From Saccharothrix sp. S26 (GTDB lineage Bacteria > Actinomycetota > Actinomycetes > Mycobacteriales > Pseudonocardiaceae), in assembly GCF_021390395.1 (NCBI RefSeq), contig NZ_JAJUWT010000009.1:124001-188000 (forward strand): a stretch of DNA of 64,000 nucleotides, given 5' to 3'. The translations under genes were made by a program, and so were the position numbers. Below, in pieces: positions 1-7,892 of this stretch. The stretch's first letter is position 1; every line of letters begins with the position of its first letter. The notes under the pieces were generated by a model, which saw only the letters and a program-made list of their open reading frames with translations, made no database searches and was not told the origin of the DNA.

Positions 1-890
1 TCGATGTCCTGCGGGGACAGGTCCGCGTCGGTCAGCGCCTGGCGCAACGCGGCCTCCACCGCACGGCCCGACGGGTCCGGCGCGGACAGGTGGTGCGCGT
101 CGCAGGTGGCGCCGTAGCCCGCCACCTTGGCGCGCACGCGGGCGCCGCGCGCACCGGCGTCGGCCGAGCGCTCCAGCACCAGCACCCCGGCGGCCTCGGC
201 CACGACCATGCCGTCGCGGTGCCGGTCGAAGGGCCGTGACGCCGCGGCGATGTCGTCCGCCCTGGTCGACAGCGCGCCCATCTGGGCGAGGCCGGCCATG
301 GTCATCCTGGTCAGCGGTGCGTCGGCGGCACCCGCGATGGCGATGTCGCACATGCCCGCGCGCAGCAGTTGGCGCGCGGTGCCCACGGCGGTCGGGCCGG
401 AGGCGCAGGCGGTGGCGGCGCACAGGTTCGGCCCCCGGGCGCCCAGGTCCATGGCGACCGCGGCCGGGATCATGTTGACCGGCGACATCACCCAGACCAG
501 CGGGGACACCCAGGAGTGGCCTTCCTGGAGCATCTTGGCGTGCTCGCGCTCCATGCTCCCCACACCGCCCATGGACGTGCCGAGCACGACGGCGACCCTG
601 GCGCCGTCCCACGACCGCGGGTCCAACCCCGCGTCCGCGACGGCTTCCCTGGCCGCGACCACGGCGAGCTGGGTCGCCCGGTCGAGCTTGAAGGCGACCC
701 GGCGGTCGAGGTGGTCGGTGATGTCGAAACCGGGAACCCGGCAGCTGAAGTCGACCGGGAGGCCGGCCAGCTCCGGGTCCGAGGCCGCCGCCGAACGGCC
801 GGAGAGCACGCCCTTCCAGTTGTCGGCCACCCCGATGCCCGCGGGGCTGATCAGCCCCAGCCCGGTGACCACGACGTCGTCGGCGTTCAC
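1..890 (-). CDS. FabF-type beta-ketoacyl synthase (partial, C-terminus outside window)
   Basis: This is the last gene of the minus-strand operon. About 296 N-terminal residues are present and the gene runs off the left edge. It starts at GTG 890, whose start codon overlaps the ACP stop (GTGA), and reads VNADDVVVTGLGLISPAG, a classic KAS II opening. The nucleophile Cys lies in ATACASGPTAVG at about residue 162. The first catalytic His motif (CDAHHLSAPDPSG) is near residue 275; the second His region is outside the window. KAS II enzymes condense malonyl-ACP with acyl-ACP. Next to an ACP and two KAS III-like genes, it probably extends the acyl chain used by the AfsA-like enzyme; that role is inferred. 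The family call is secure, the substrate is not. Confidence 0.93.
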   Translation of the reverse strand, partial: MNADDVVVTGLGLISPAGIGVADNWKGVLSGRSAAASDPELAGLPVDFSCRVPGFDITDHLDRRVAFKLDRATQLAVVAAREAVADAGLDPRSWDGARVAVVLGTSMGGVGSMEREHAKMLQEGHSWVSPLVWVMSPVNMIPAAVAMDLGARGPNLCAATACASGPTAVGTARQLLRAGMCDIAIAGAADAPLTRMTMAGLAQMGALSTRADDIAAASRPFDRHRDGMVVAEAAGVLVLERSADAGARGARVRAKVAGYGATCDAHHLSAPDPSGRAVEAALRQALTDADLSPQDI

Positions 891-1129
891 TGGACGTCCG
901 CCCCCTTGCTCCGCACCAACGCCTTGATCTCCAGCGGGGTCTGCTCGGCGGAGATGTCGCCCGGGGCCAGCTCGATGCCCAGGCTCTTCTGCAGGAACAG
1001 GGCCAGTTCCACCGCGACCAGCGAGTCGATGCCGAACTCGGTCATCGGGCGGTCCTCGGCGAACTCCTCGGTGGGCACGCCGAAGCGGTCGGACAGGATG
1101 GTGGCCAGGTCTTGGACGAACGTGGTCAT
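887..1129 (-). CDS. Acyl carrier protein
   Basis: An 80-residue acyl carrier protein. The phosphopantetheine attachment motif EFGIDSLVAVEL puts the modified serine at residue 36, and the length is standard for a free-standing ACP. The start chosen is ATG 1129, which overlaps the stop of the FabH-like gene by 4 nt; an in-frame longer reading adds arginine-rich residues that do not look like an ACP. It lies between a FabH-like and a FabF-like synthase in a fully coupled operon, so it most likely carries the growing acyl chain for this pathway rather than for primary fatty acid synthesis (inference). Confidence 0.95.
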   Translation of the reverse strand: MTTFVQDLATILSDRFGVPTEEFAEDRPMTEFGIDSLVAVELALFLQKSLGIELAPGDISAEQTPLEIKALVRSKGADVQ

Positions 1130-2190
1130 GACGGCTCCTCTGCGGTGTCGACGGTGGCTTGCGGACGGGTGGCGTCGGCGACGGCGACGACATCGGGCCA
1201 CTCCAGGGCGGTGGCGCCCCAGGTCGTGCCGCCGCCGAACGCGGTCAGCAGCACGGTGTGCCCCTTGTGGATGGTCTGGTCGACCGCGGCGTCGGCCAGT
1301 GCGAGCGGGATGGAGGCCGCGGCGGTGTTGCCGACCCGGTGGATGTTGGACACGACCCGGTCCGCGGGCAGGTCCAGCTGGTCGGCCAGCGCCATCAGGA
1401 TGCGGGTGTTCGCCTGGTGGCCGACCACCCGGTCCACGTCGGACACCTGGATGCCGCTGCGGGCCAGCACCGCCCGGGAGGACTCGGCCATGCGCAGCAC
1501 GGCCTGCATGAAGACCTCACGGCCCTGCATGGTGAAGTACCTGCTGCTCGGGTCGACCGGTTCCGGGCTGGAGCGCTGGCGGGAACCACCGCCCCGCACG
1601 GTGATCAGGTCGACCCCGCCGCCGTCGCTTCCCAGGTCGAACGTGCCGATCGCGCCGGGCTCGTCCGGCTCGCCCCGGCGCAGCAGCACCGCGCCCGCCC
1701 CGTCGCCGAACACCGCGCGCGTCGTGCGGTCGCGGGGGTCGAGGATGGTGGAGAAGGCGTCGGCGCCGATCACCAGCACCCCGCGCGAAAGACCGGCGGC
1801 GATCTGCCCGACGCCCGTGGCCAGCGCGTAGAGGAAGCCGGTGCACACGGCGTTGACGTCCATCGCGGCCACACCGGTCAGGCCCAGCTCGGAGGCGACC
1901 CAAGGGGCGGTCGCCGGGCACGGGCGGTCGGGTGTCGTGGTGGCCACCAGCACCAGGTCGACCACCGGCGCGGCGCCCGCGGTCTCCTCGGCCGATTCCA
2001 GCGCCCTCCTGCCCGCCTCGACGGCGAGGTCGCCGACCCCCTGGCCGGGAGTCAGCACGTACCGCTGCCGGATGCCGGTGCGGCTGGAGATCCATTCGTC
2101 GCTGGTGTCGAGCACCTCGGCCAGGTCGCCGTTGGTCACCACGGTCGGCGGGGTGTAGGCGCCGATCCCGGCGAGCACCGCGGCGGTCAT
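1126..2190 (-). CDS. Beta-ketoacyl-ACP synthase III (FabH-like)
   Basis: A 354-residue KAS III, the enzyme that normally joins an acyl-CoA starter to malonyl-ACP. The full triad is visible: Cys116 in NAVCTGFLYAL, His258 in VVGHQANTRI and Asn288 in HRVGNTAAASIPLAL. The start is ATG 2190, overlapping the monooxygenase stop as ATGA; the next in-frame start upstream lies inside that gene. As a dedicated FabH with an adjacent ACP and KAS II, it probably chooses the starter unit (possibly branched) for the product. It differs from the second KAS III of this operon (3746-4771), which lacks the His/Asn motifs. Confidence 0.94.
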   Translation of the reverse strand: MTAAVLAGIGAYTPPTVVTNGDLAEVLDTSDEWISSRTGIRQRYVLTPGQGVGDLAVEAGRRALESAEETAGAAPVVDLVLVATTTPDRPCPATAPWVASELGLTGVAAMDVNAVCTGFLYALATGVGQIAAGLSRGVLVIGADAFSTILDPRDRTTRAVFGDGAGAVLLRRGEPDEPGAIGTFDLGSDGGGVDLITVRGGGSRQRSSPEPVDPSSRYFTMQGREVFMQAVLRMAESSRAVLARSGIQVSDVDRVVGHQANTRILMALADQLDLPADRVVSNIHRVGNTAAASIPLALADAAVDQTIHKGHTVLLTAFGGGTTWGATALEWPDVVAVADATRPQATVDTAEEPS

Positions 2191-3749
2191 CGGACCGCTC
2201 CGCTGTCGGGTGCCGTCTCGCGCCGCGCTGTCCACGGCGTGCTCCCTTCGATCTTGATGGCGGTCGGTGTGGGCGCCGCCAGCTCCAGGGCGGCGCGCAA
2301 CCCGGTGCGGTCGCCGGGGCGGGTGCAGGCGGTGATGTGGCCGTCCGGGCGCAGCACGACGAGCGCCGGACGTGGGCCGAGCGCGCGCAGCAGCACGCGC
2401 CGGGGTGTGGCGGGGTCGGTGAGGACCGCGGCCCGGTCCGCCACCGCGCCGCGCAGGACGTCCGGGGCGGTGCGCGAGCCGAACAACCCACCCCAGACCA
2501 GGACCGTCGGCCGATCCGGGTGCAGCGCGCCGGGACCGCCTCCGAGCGGCACGGGCAGCCGGCGCCCGCCGCGCCGTCCCCGGACCGCCCCGGTCCCCCG
2601 GTAGTCGACGCCGAGCTGGCTCACGATCGGCGCCACGGCGGTGCGCAGCAAGCCGCTGCGGTGAGCGAGGGTGAACAGGGCGTCACGCAGTCCGACCTGC
2701 CACGGACCGGACACCATGCCCCACTTGGTCTGCGCGGTCGTGGTGGCCGCGACGGCGCGCGCGGCGGCGAGCCGTTCCTCCGCGTAGTGGTCGAGCACGC
2801 GCTCGTCCAGCTCTCCGAGCACGACGCCCGCGAGCCGCCAGCCGAGGTTGACCGCGTCCTGGATGCCGGTGTTCATGCCTTGGCCGCCCGCCGGGCTCAG
2901 CACGTGCGCGGCGTCGCCGGCGAGCAGGCAGCGGTTCTGGCGGAACCGGGCCGCGATGCGGCAGCGGGCGCGGAACACGGCGCTCCAGCGCAGCTCGCCC
3001 AGCCGGGGGGAGCCGGGCGCGCGGTCGTCGAGCGCCTGCTGGAACACCTCCCTGGCCGGGGGCGCGCCGTCCGGCGAATGGGGCACGGTGATCGCCAACC
3101 GCCACACGCCGCCGCCGAACGGCCCGAGCGCGAGCCCTCCCTCGGGCGAGTAGCAGTAGTAGGTCATGTCCTCCGGCGGCGCGCCGGTGAGGGGAGCGTC
3201 GGCGACGGCGAAGCTGACGTCGACCAGGTCTCCCTCGAACGGGATGCCGAGCATCTCGCGGGTCGGGCTGTGCGCGCCGTCGGCGCCGACCAGCCAGTCC
3301 ACCTCGACCTGCTCGGTGGTGCCGTCGACGTGGGTCAGGGTCGCGGACACCGCGGCGGGCGCCTCGGTGAGCGCGGTCAGCCGCACCCCGCTCTCGACGT
3401 GCCCGCCCAGCTCGGCGAACCGGGCGCGCAGCACCTCCTCGGTGTCGTTCTGCGAGATCACCAGGGCATGGCGGTGGGCGGAGTAGGGCGCGTCGACCCG
3501 GACATCGCCGATGCGTCGGCCCGCGGAGAAGTAGCCGACCCCGCCGACCGCGTGCCCCCGCTCGGCCAGCGCCGGGCCGACCTGGAGGCGGTCGAGCAGT
3601 TCGAGGATGCGCGGCCACAGCACGTTGGCCCGCGAGTGCCGGGTGAAGCGGCGCTCGGCGTCGACGAGGCGGACCTGGACGCCGCGCCGGCGCAGCTCGC
3701 AGCCGAGCACGAGCCCCACCGGCCCGCCACCGACGATCAGCACGGTCAT
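2187..3749 (-). CDS. FAD-dependent monooxygenase, aromatic hydroxylase (PHBH/MhpA) class
   Basis: A 520-residue class A flavoprotein monooxygenase. The N-terminal Rossmann motif is LIVGGGPVGLVLGCEL. The conserved DG motif (VGADGAHSPTR) is at about 155-164 and the GD motif (LLAGDAAHVLSPAGGQ) at about 275-290. The C-terminal third matches the thioredoxin-like tail seen in PheA/MhpA-type hydroxylases. These enzymes use NAD(P)H and O2 to hydroxylate, epoxidise or oxidatively rearrange a substrate. The start is ATG 3749, overlapping the upstream KAS III stop by 4 nt. Within this operon it is the likely tailoring oxidase of the acyl-derived product; the site of oxidation cannot be told from sequence. 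Confidence 0.92.
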   Translation of the reverse strand: MTVLIVGGGPVGLVLGCELRRRGVQVRLVDAERRFTRHSRANVLWPRILELLDRLQVGPALAERGHAVGGVGYFSAGRRIGDVRVDAPYSAHRHALVISQNDTEEVLRARFAELGGHVESGVRLTALTEAPAAVSATLTHVDGTTEQVEVDWLVGADGAHSPTREMLGIPFEGDLVDVSFAVADAPLTGAPPEDMTYYCYSPEGGLALGPFGGGVWRLAITVPHSPDGAPPAREVFQQALDDRAPGSPRLGELRWSAVFRARCRIAARFRQNRCLLAGDAAHVLSPAGGQGMNTGIQDAVNLGWRLAGVVLGELDERVLDHYAEERLAAARAVAATTTAQTKWGMVSGPWQVGLRDALFTLAHRSGLLRTAVAPIVSQLGVDYRGTGAVRGRRGGRRLPVPLGGGPGALHPDRPTVLVWGGLFGSRTAPDVLRGAVADRAAVLTDPATPRRVLLRALGPRPALVVLRPDGHITACTRPGDRTGLRAALELAAPTPTAIKIEGSTPWTARRETAPDSGAVR

Positions 3750-4771
3750 GCCGCACCTCCCCGTCCGCGCAGGGCGATGCAGGAGAAGCTGAAGCCCGCG
3801 CCCGCGTTGAGGACCAACCCGACCCGGCCCGGGGCCAGGTCGTCGGCCAGCTCGGCGACGGTGGCGAACACGTCGCCGGGGCCGAGGTGCCCGGTCCGGC
3901 GGCCGGTGACCCGCACCGGGGCCGCGCACAGCTCGGTGACCAGCGGCTCGTAGACCTCGCGCAGGATCGTCGAGCCCAAGCGCGGCAGCGCCACCCAGGA
4001 CACCTCGCCGCGACCCGCGCCGGCCTCGGACATGGCCGTGGCGAGCACCTCGCGCAGCCGTTCCCGGTTGACCTTGGTGAAGATTTCCTTGCCGTGCGCG
4101 GCCAGGTACTGCTTCTTCGCGCCGCGCACGTCGACCTTCCCGCCGGTCGCCAGCGGCGCGCGACCGAACGGGCGGTCACCGCGGTGCATCAGCTCCAGCT
4201 CCGGGGCATCGGCGAGCGCCACGGACAGCAGCTCCACCCGGTGGCGCGGGTCCAGCGGCGCGACGACCGCGGCGGTGGCGCTGTCGCCGTAGGCCAGTGA
4301 GTAGTCGGCGGTCCAGCGCTCGAACTCCGGTGCGCCGAACCGGTCCGCGGACGTCAGCAGGACCGGGCCGGGCCGTCCGCTGTCCAACCACGCCACGGCG
4401 AACGACAAGGCGGCGGCCGAGCCGTTGCACACCTGCTGCACGCCGACGGGGTGCGCGTTGACGGCCCCGAGCTCGCGGGCCAGGTAGTGCGGTGGCGACC
4501 AGACGTCGTGGCCTTGGTGGTACATCCACGAGTGCAGCACCAGCGACAGCTCGGCCGGGTCGGTCCCGGCGGCGGCGAGCGCGGCCCGCCCGGCGAGCGC
4601 GGCCATCTCCGGGGCGGCCAGGTCCTCGGACACCGTGACGGCGGCGTAGCCCAGGTCCGCGGCCGTGGCCGGGTCGATGCGGCCGTCGGCGACCGCGGCG
4701 TCGGCGGTCTCGACCGCGGCCGGCAGGTGGGCGGCGATCCCGGCCAGCCCCAGCGGGATGCCCGGTCTCAT
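3746..4771 (-). CDS. Atypical KAS III-family acyltransferase (Cys-His-Asp type)
   Basis: A 341-residue protein with the thiolase fold of KAS III. The nucleophile is Cys115 in VGVQQVCNGSAAALSF. The FabH His motif is replaced by VALPRLGST and the GNT motif is absent; in its place is RRTGHLGPGD (His295, Asp300). A Cys-His-Asp arrangement is known from CerJ, a KAS III-like enzyme that transfers acyl groups to hydroxyls instead of making C-C bonds, so an ester-forming acyltransferase is possible (inference by motif, not tested). The start is ATG 4771, overlapping the HAD stop (ATGA). It is translationally coupled to its neighbours on both sides. Confidence 0.85.
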   Translation of the reverse strand: MRPGIPLGLAGIAAHLPAAVETADAAVADGRIDPATAADLGYAAVTVSEDLAAPEMAALAGRAALAAAGTDPAELSLVLHSWMYHQGHDVWSPPHYLARELGAVNAHPVGVQQVCNGSAAALSFAVAWLDSGRPGPVLLTSADRFGAPEFERWTADYSLAYGDSATAAVVAPLDPRHRVELLSVALADAPELELMHRGDRPFGRAPLATGGKVDVRGAKKQYLAAHGKEIFTKVNRERLREVLATAMSEAGAGRGEVSWVALPRLGSTILREVYEPLVTELCAAPVRVTGRRTGHLGPGDVFATVAELADDLAPGRVGLVLNAGAGFSFSCIALRGRGGAA

Positions 4772-5424
4772 CGCCCGGTCACCCCGACCTGCGGCGCGAC
4801 CAGGCGCGGGGTGATGTAGTCGATGGCGTCGGACGGCTTGGTGAAGTGCACCGCCTGCCAGCCCGCGGCACGCGCTCCCTCGCAGTTCTTCTCCAGGTCG
4901 TCGACGAGCACGCACTCCTCCGGCGGCGCGCCGGCCAGGCCCGCGGCCAGCTCGAAGATCTCCGGGCTCGGCTTGCGGCACCCGACCTCGAAGGACATGA
5001 CCAGCTCGTCGAACAGGCCGGCGGGCGGCACCAGCCTGCGCCAGTGCGCGTCCCAGGCGGGCGGCATGTTCGACAGCAAGCCGATGAACACCTCGCCGTG
5101 GTGGGCGCGCAGCCAGCCCTCCCACTCGGGGTTGCCGGAACGGTCGGTGAACCACTTCGTGCCGAAGTCGGACAGGTCCACCTCGACGCCGTGCTCCTCG
5201 GCGAGCACCTGCTGCACCTGCGCGGCCCACTCGTCCTCGGTGATCAGCGGTGTGTCCAACGGCGCCATGGCGTCCACCCCGTAACGCCTGCCTACGGCGA
5301 CCTCGGCCGCGATGAACTGCTCGGGGGTCATCCCCATGCGGGCGCAGAACACGGCGACGTCGTCGGCGACCGGCGGGGTGAGCACCCCGCCGAAGTCGGT
5401 CCAGATGGCGGAGATCTGCTGCAT
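4768..5424 (-). CDS. HAD-superfamily (subclass IA) hydrolase
   Basis: A 218-residue HAD hydrolase. Motif I is IWTDFGGVLT with nucleophile Asp10; the usual second Asp is Gly12, as in the DxG branch that includes YihX-type phosphatases. Motif II is LLSN (Ser118), motif III Lys151 in GCRKPSP and motif IV VDDLEKN (Asp175/176). A cap region lies between about 15 and 85. It starts 3 nt after the AfsA-like stop. AfsA-type enzymes use dihydroxyacetone phosphate and so make phosphorylated intermediates; this protein is a reasonable candidate for the dephosphorylation step of that pathway (inference from position). Confidence 0.88.
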   Translation of the reverse strand: MQQISAIWTDFGGVLTPPVADDVAVFCARMGMTPEQFIAAEVAVGRRYGVDAMAPLDTPLITEDEWAAQVQQVLAEEHGVEVDLSDFGTKWFTDRSGNPEWEGWLRAHHGEVFIGLLSNMPPAWDAHWRRLVPPAGLFDELVMSFEVGCRKPSPEIFELAAGLAGAPPEECVLVDDLEKNCEGARAAGWQAVHFTKPSDAIDYITPRLVAPQVGVTGR

Positions 5425-5427
5425 CGG

Positions 5428-6369
5428 TCACACCTCCAAGGGCTGGTGGCGGGAGGCCGCCGGGGCGAACGCGAGGCTGATGTCGGCGACCTGCCTGCCG
5501 CGCTGGCGGACGACCACCCGCACCTCCGAGTCGCCCTCCGCGGTGCTGGTGAGCAGGACCGGCTGGTCCAGCTCGGCGAAGCGGCTGAAGGAGCAGTCGA
5601 AGCCGGCCAGGGCGGGCGGCTCGGCGTGGCCGCCCGTGGCGATGGCGAGCTGGCGGGCGGCGTCGGTGAGGGTGAGGGCGGTGAAGTGGTCGTTGCTGTG
5701 ACCGAACAGCGTCGGGTGGCGCGGGTCCACCGACAGCTCGGCGTACCCGCCGGTGTCGGTGCGCCGCACGCCGGCCAGCAGCGAGTTGTCCTGGTGGGTG
5801 CGTCCGGCCGCGGCGGCGTCGAGCTGGTCGGCGCGGGTCGCACCCGGCAGGTCGTCGGAGTTCGGCACGGTCCCACCGCCGTGCTGCAACGCGCGCAGCG
5901 CCCGGTACTCCTCGGGACCGGCGTACCCGACGGCGATGGTGATGTCGGCCAGCCAACGCCCCTGCGAAGTCATCCGCATGCGCAGGTTCGCGGCGCGCAG
6001 GTTGCCCCCGCGCATCACCCGGTCGGCGACCTCGGCCTCGATCTCCACGTCCGGGTCGGACGGCGGCACGTCGGCCGTCGCCACGCTCCAGCCCTTGACC
6101 AGGAACGCGGTGTCCATCGGCACGTCGTAGGCGGTGTGGGCGAGGTAGCTGCCGAACTGGCGGCAGCACTCGAGCAGCAGCAGCGGATCGGTGCGCGGGT
6201 CGGGGTGGTCGTTGAAGTAGCGGTGCCGCCGCGGGAGCCGAACCGCTCCGACGTGCCGGTCGAGACCTGTGCGGCGGGCCGAGCGGAGGAAGACCTCCTC
6301 GGTCGAGGACCGGTGCACCAGCGACAGGTCGACCACGCCTGCACCGGCGGCGCTCAAGGGGATGGCCAT
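5428..6369 (-). CDS. AfsA-like hotdog-repeat protein (gamma-butyrolactone synthase family)
   Basis: A 313-residue protein with the two hotdog-type repeats of the A-factor synthase family: PRRHRYFNDHPDPRTDPLLL at about 46-65, followed by LECCRQFGSYLAHTAYDVP, and PTLFGHSNDHFTALTLTDAA in the C-terminal half. AfsA transfers a beta-ketoacyl group from ACP to dihydroxyacetone phosphate, the committed step to gamma-butyrolactone signals. The start is ATG 6369, with a good GGAGG ribosome site 9 nt upstream. It is the first gene of the coupled operon that also encodes HAD, two KAS III, a monooxygenase, ACP and KAS II. No gamma-butyrolactone receptor (TetR type) is visible beside it. Confidence 0.92.
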   Translation of the reverse strand: MAIPLSAAGAGVVDLSLVHRSSTEEVFLRSARRTGLDRHVGAVRLPRRHRYFNDHPDPRTDPLLLLECCRQFGSYLAHTAYDVPMDTAFLVKGWSVATADVPPSDPDVEIEAEVADRVMRGGNLRAANLRMRMTSQGRWLADITIAVGYAGPEEYRALRALQHGGGTVPNSDDLPGATRADQLDAAAAGRTHQDNSLLAGVRRTDTGGYAELSVDPRHPTLFGHSNDHFTALTLTDAARQLAIATGGHAEPPALAGFDCSFSRFAELDQPVLLTSTAEGDSEVRVVVRQRGRQVADISLAFAPAASRHQPLEV

Positions 6370-6469
6370 CGCGATGTACCTCCGGACGGGGATGTGGGAT
6401 CCGCGAACTGCGGGACGTGATTCGATTCTCGGAGCCGCCGCGCAAAGACCGCTCAAGAAAGTGCGAGGG

Positions 6470-6498
6470 GTGCGGCGGGACTCCCCCGTCCCCCGCAC
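6470..6498 (-). terminator. Hairpin terminator after the SDR gene
   Basis: A 12/11-nt stem with one bulged base (GTGCGGCGGGAC against GTCCCCCGCAC) lies 8 nt past the SDR stop and 100 nt before the AfsA-like start. There is no U-tract, as is usual in high-GC actinomycetes. It suggests that the SDR is transcribed separately from the AfsA operon. Confidence 0.5.
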
Positions 6499-6506
6499 GG
6501 CACCGA

Positions 6507-7337
6507 TCAGGCCGTGTAGTTGGCGTTCCAGCCGGCCGCGATGTCCACTGTGGAGGCACTGATGTGGCGGGCGGCGTCGGAGGCCAGGAAGAGCGCCGTG
6601 CGCGCCACTTCCTCCGGCTCGACGTACGGCACGCGCATGGGCATCAGCTGCGCCCAGACCCGCGCGGCGGCGTCGGGAGTGGGGTCGTCCGGGCTGAACT
6701 GGTGGTAGTTCAGCGAGTTGTTGATCATCGCGGTGTTGGTGAAGCTGGGCGCCACCACGTTGACGGTGATGCCGTGCGGCGCCAACTCGAGTGCCGCGGA
6801 CTTCACCAGGCCGATGACGCCCCACTTGGCCGCGGTGTAGTGGGCCATGTTGGCCGTGCCCATGCGGGCCGCGACCGAGCCGGTGACCACTATGCGGCCG
6901 GACTCGCGCGGGACCATGACCCTGGCCGCCTCGCGCAAGGTGTGGAAGACGCCGGTCAGGTCGGTGTCGATCATGTCACGCCAGGTGGCGTCCGGCATGC
7001 CCAGCAAGGGGGCGGTGCTCCAGATCCCCGCGTTGGCGCACACCACGTCGACGCGGCCGAACTCCTCGACCGCCTCGTCGAACGCCGCGCGGACCTGGTC
7101 GGCGTCGCGCACGTCCACGGTGGCCGTCAGGCACCGGGAACCCTTCTGCTCCACCAGCTTCCGCGTGTGGTCGAGGTCCGAGGGTTCCGCGAGGCCGATG
7201 GGCACCGAATCGACCTGGGCGACGATGTCGGTCGCCACGACGTCGGCGCCCGCGGCGGCGAACTCCACCGCGAGCGCCCGGCCGATACCGCGCGCGGCGC
7301 CCGTCACCAGCGCCACCCGTCCGCTGAACTCGCCCAT
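6507..7337 (-). CDS. SDR oxidoreductase, mycofactocin-coupled type
   Basis: A 276-residue short-chain dehydrogenase. The nucleotide motif is VTGAARGIGRALA, the catalytic residues are Ser154 (TGSVAAR), Tyr167 and Lys171 (YTAAK), and NAG is at 102-104. An insertion after the second strand (about residues 39-66, with QVDSVPIGLAEPSDL) is typical of the mycofactocin-coupled/carveol-dehydrogenase branch, whose members hold NAD tightly and pass electrons to mycofactocin. No mycofactocin biosynthesis genes are in the window. The start is ATG 7337; the longer reading enters the divergent promoter region. It could supply a ketoreduction to the AfsA pathway, but a hairpin separates them. Confidence 0.88.
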   Translation of the reverse strand: MGEFSGRVALVTGAARGIGRALAVEFAAAGADVVATDIVAQVDSVPIGLAEPSDLDHTRKLVEQKGSRCLTATVDVRDADQVRAAFDEAVEEFGRVDVVCANAGIWSTAPLLGMPDATWRDMIDTDLTGVFHTLREAARVMVPRESGRIVVTGSVAARMGTANMAHYTAAKWGVIGLVKSAALELAPHGITVNVVAPSFTNTAMINNSLNYHQFSPDDPTPDAAARVWAQLMPMRVPYVEPEEVARTALFLASDAARHISASTVDIAAGWNANYTA

Positions 7338-7353
7338 GGTCGGTCGCTCCTCC

Positions 7354-7370
7354 CGGTCGGTGTGCGACCG
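7354..7370. promoter_or_regulatory. Dyad CGGTCG-N5-CGACCG upstream of the SDR
   Basis: A perfect 6-bp inverted repeat with a 5-bp centre begins 17 nt upstream of the SDR start, in the 165-bp region shared with the divergent PPOX gene. It could be an operator or a leader hairpin; no matching regulator can be assigned. Confidence 0.3.
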
Positions 7371-7502
7371 ACGGTAGGCAGCGGGTCGCAAGGACCGCAC
7401 GAGAAGCGCACGAGGCTCGGACGAGCGCCCTCGACAGGTGATCGTCACCGCCCGACGATCTGGTCACGGTCCGGATCCGCCGCGACCGACGCAGGAGGAC
7501 AC

Positions 7503-7892
7503 ATGCCCACCATCCCCGACAGTCATCTCGACCTGCTCGAGCGACCGCTGTTCGGGCACTTCGCCACCCTCGGCAGGTCCGGGGAACCGAACGTCAACCC
7601 GATCTGGTTCCGCTGGGACGGCGAGTACTGCTGGTTCACCACGTCGACGCGCCGCCGGAAGCACTCCAACGTGCGGCGTGACTCGCGGGCCGCACTCGCG
7701 GTGCACGACCCGGAGTCGCCTTATCGGTACCTGGAGCTGCGCGGGCGGGTGGAGCGCGTGGAACCCGACCCGGGGGTGGAGCTGTTCCTCGCCCTGGCCG
7801 CCAGGTACGGCATCCCGGACGCGGGGATCCCGGACGACGCGGCCGACCGGGTGAGGTTGGGGCTCAAGCCGACCCACATCACCTTCCAGTGA
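7503..7892 (+). CDS. PPOX-class (FMN/F420-binding split barrel) protein
   Basis: A 129-residue split-barrel flavin or F420 binding protein of the pyridoxamine-5'-phosphate-oxidase-like superfamily. Typical segments are HFATLGRSGEPNVNPIWFRW, a YCWFTTSTRRRKHSNV strand and RAALAVHDPESPYRYLELRG. Actinobacterial members of this length are often F420H2-dependent reductases or F420/biliverdin binders; the precise substrate cannot be assigned. The start is ATG 7503 after GGAGGAC. It is divergent from the SDR and lies immediately before the 44-bp tandem repeat array, which begins at its stop codon. Confidence 0.85.
   Translation: MPTIPDSHLDLLERPLFGHFATLGRSGEPNVNPIWFRWDGEYCWFTTSTRRRKHSNVRRDSRAALAVHDPESPYRYLELRGRVERVEPDPGVELFLALAARYGIPDAGIPDDAADRVRLGLKPTHITFQ

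Noticed and set aside
4768..5424. FkbH-like glyceryl-ACP synthase for tetronate formation
   Set aside because: The HAD protein is only 218 residues and lacks the C-terminal acyltransfer domain of FkbH proteins, although the ACP/FabH context is similar.
6370..6500. Autoregulatory element (gamma-butyrolactone receptor box) upstream of the AfsA-like gene
   Set aside because: I looked for a roughly 22-bp ARE-like palindrome; the only structure is the SDR hairpin, which lacks ARE features.
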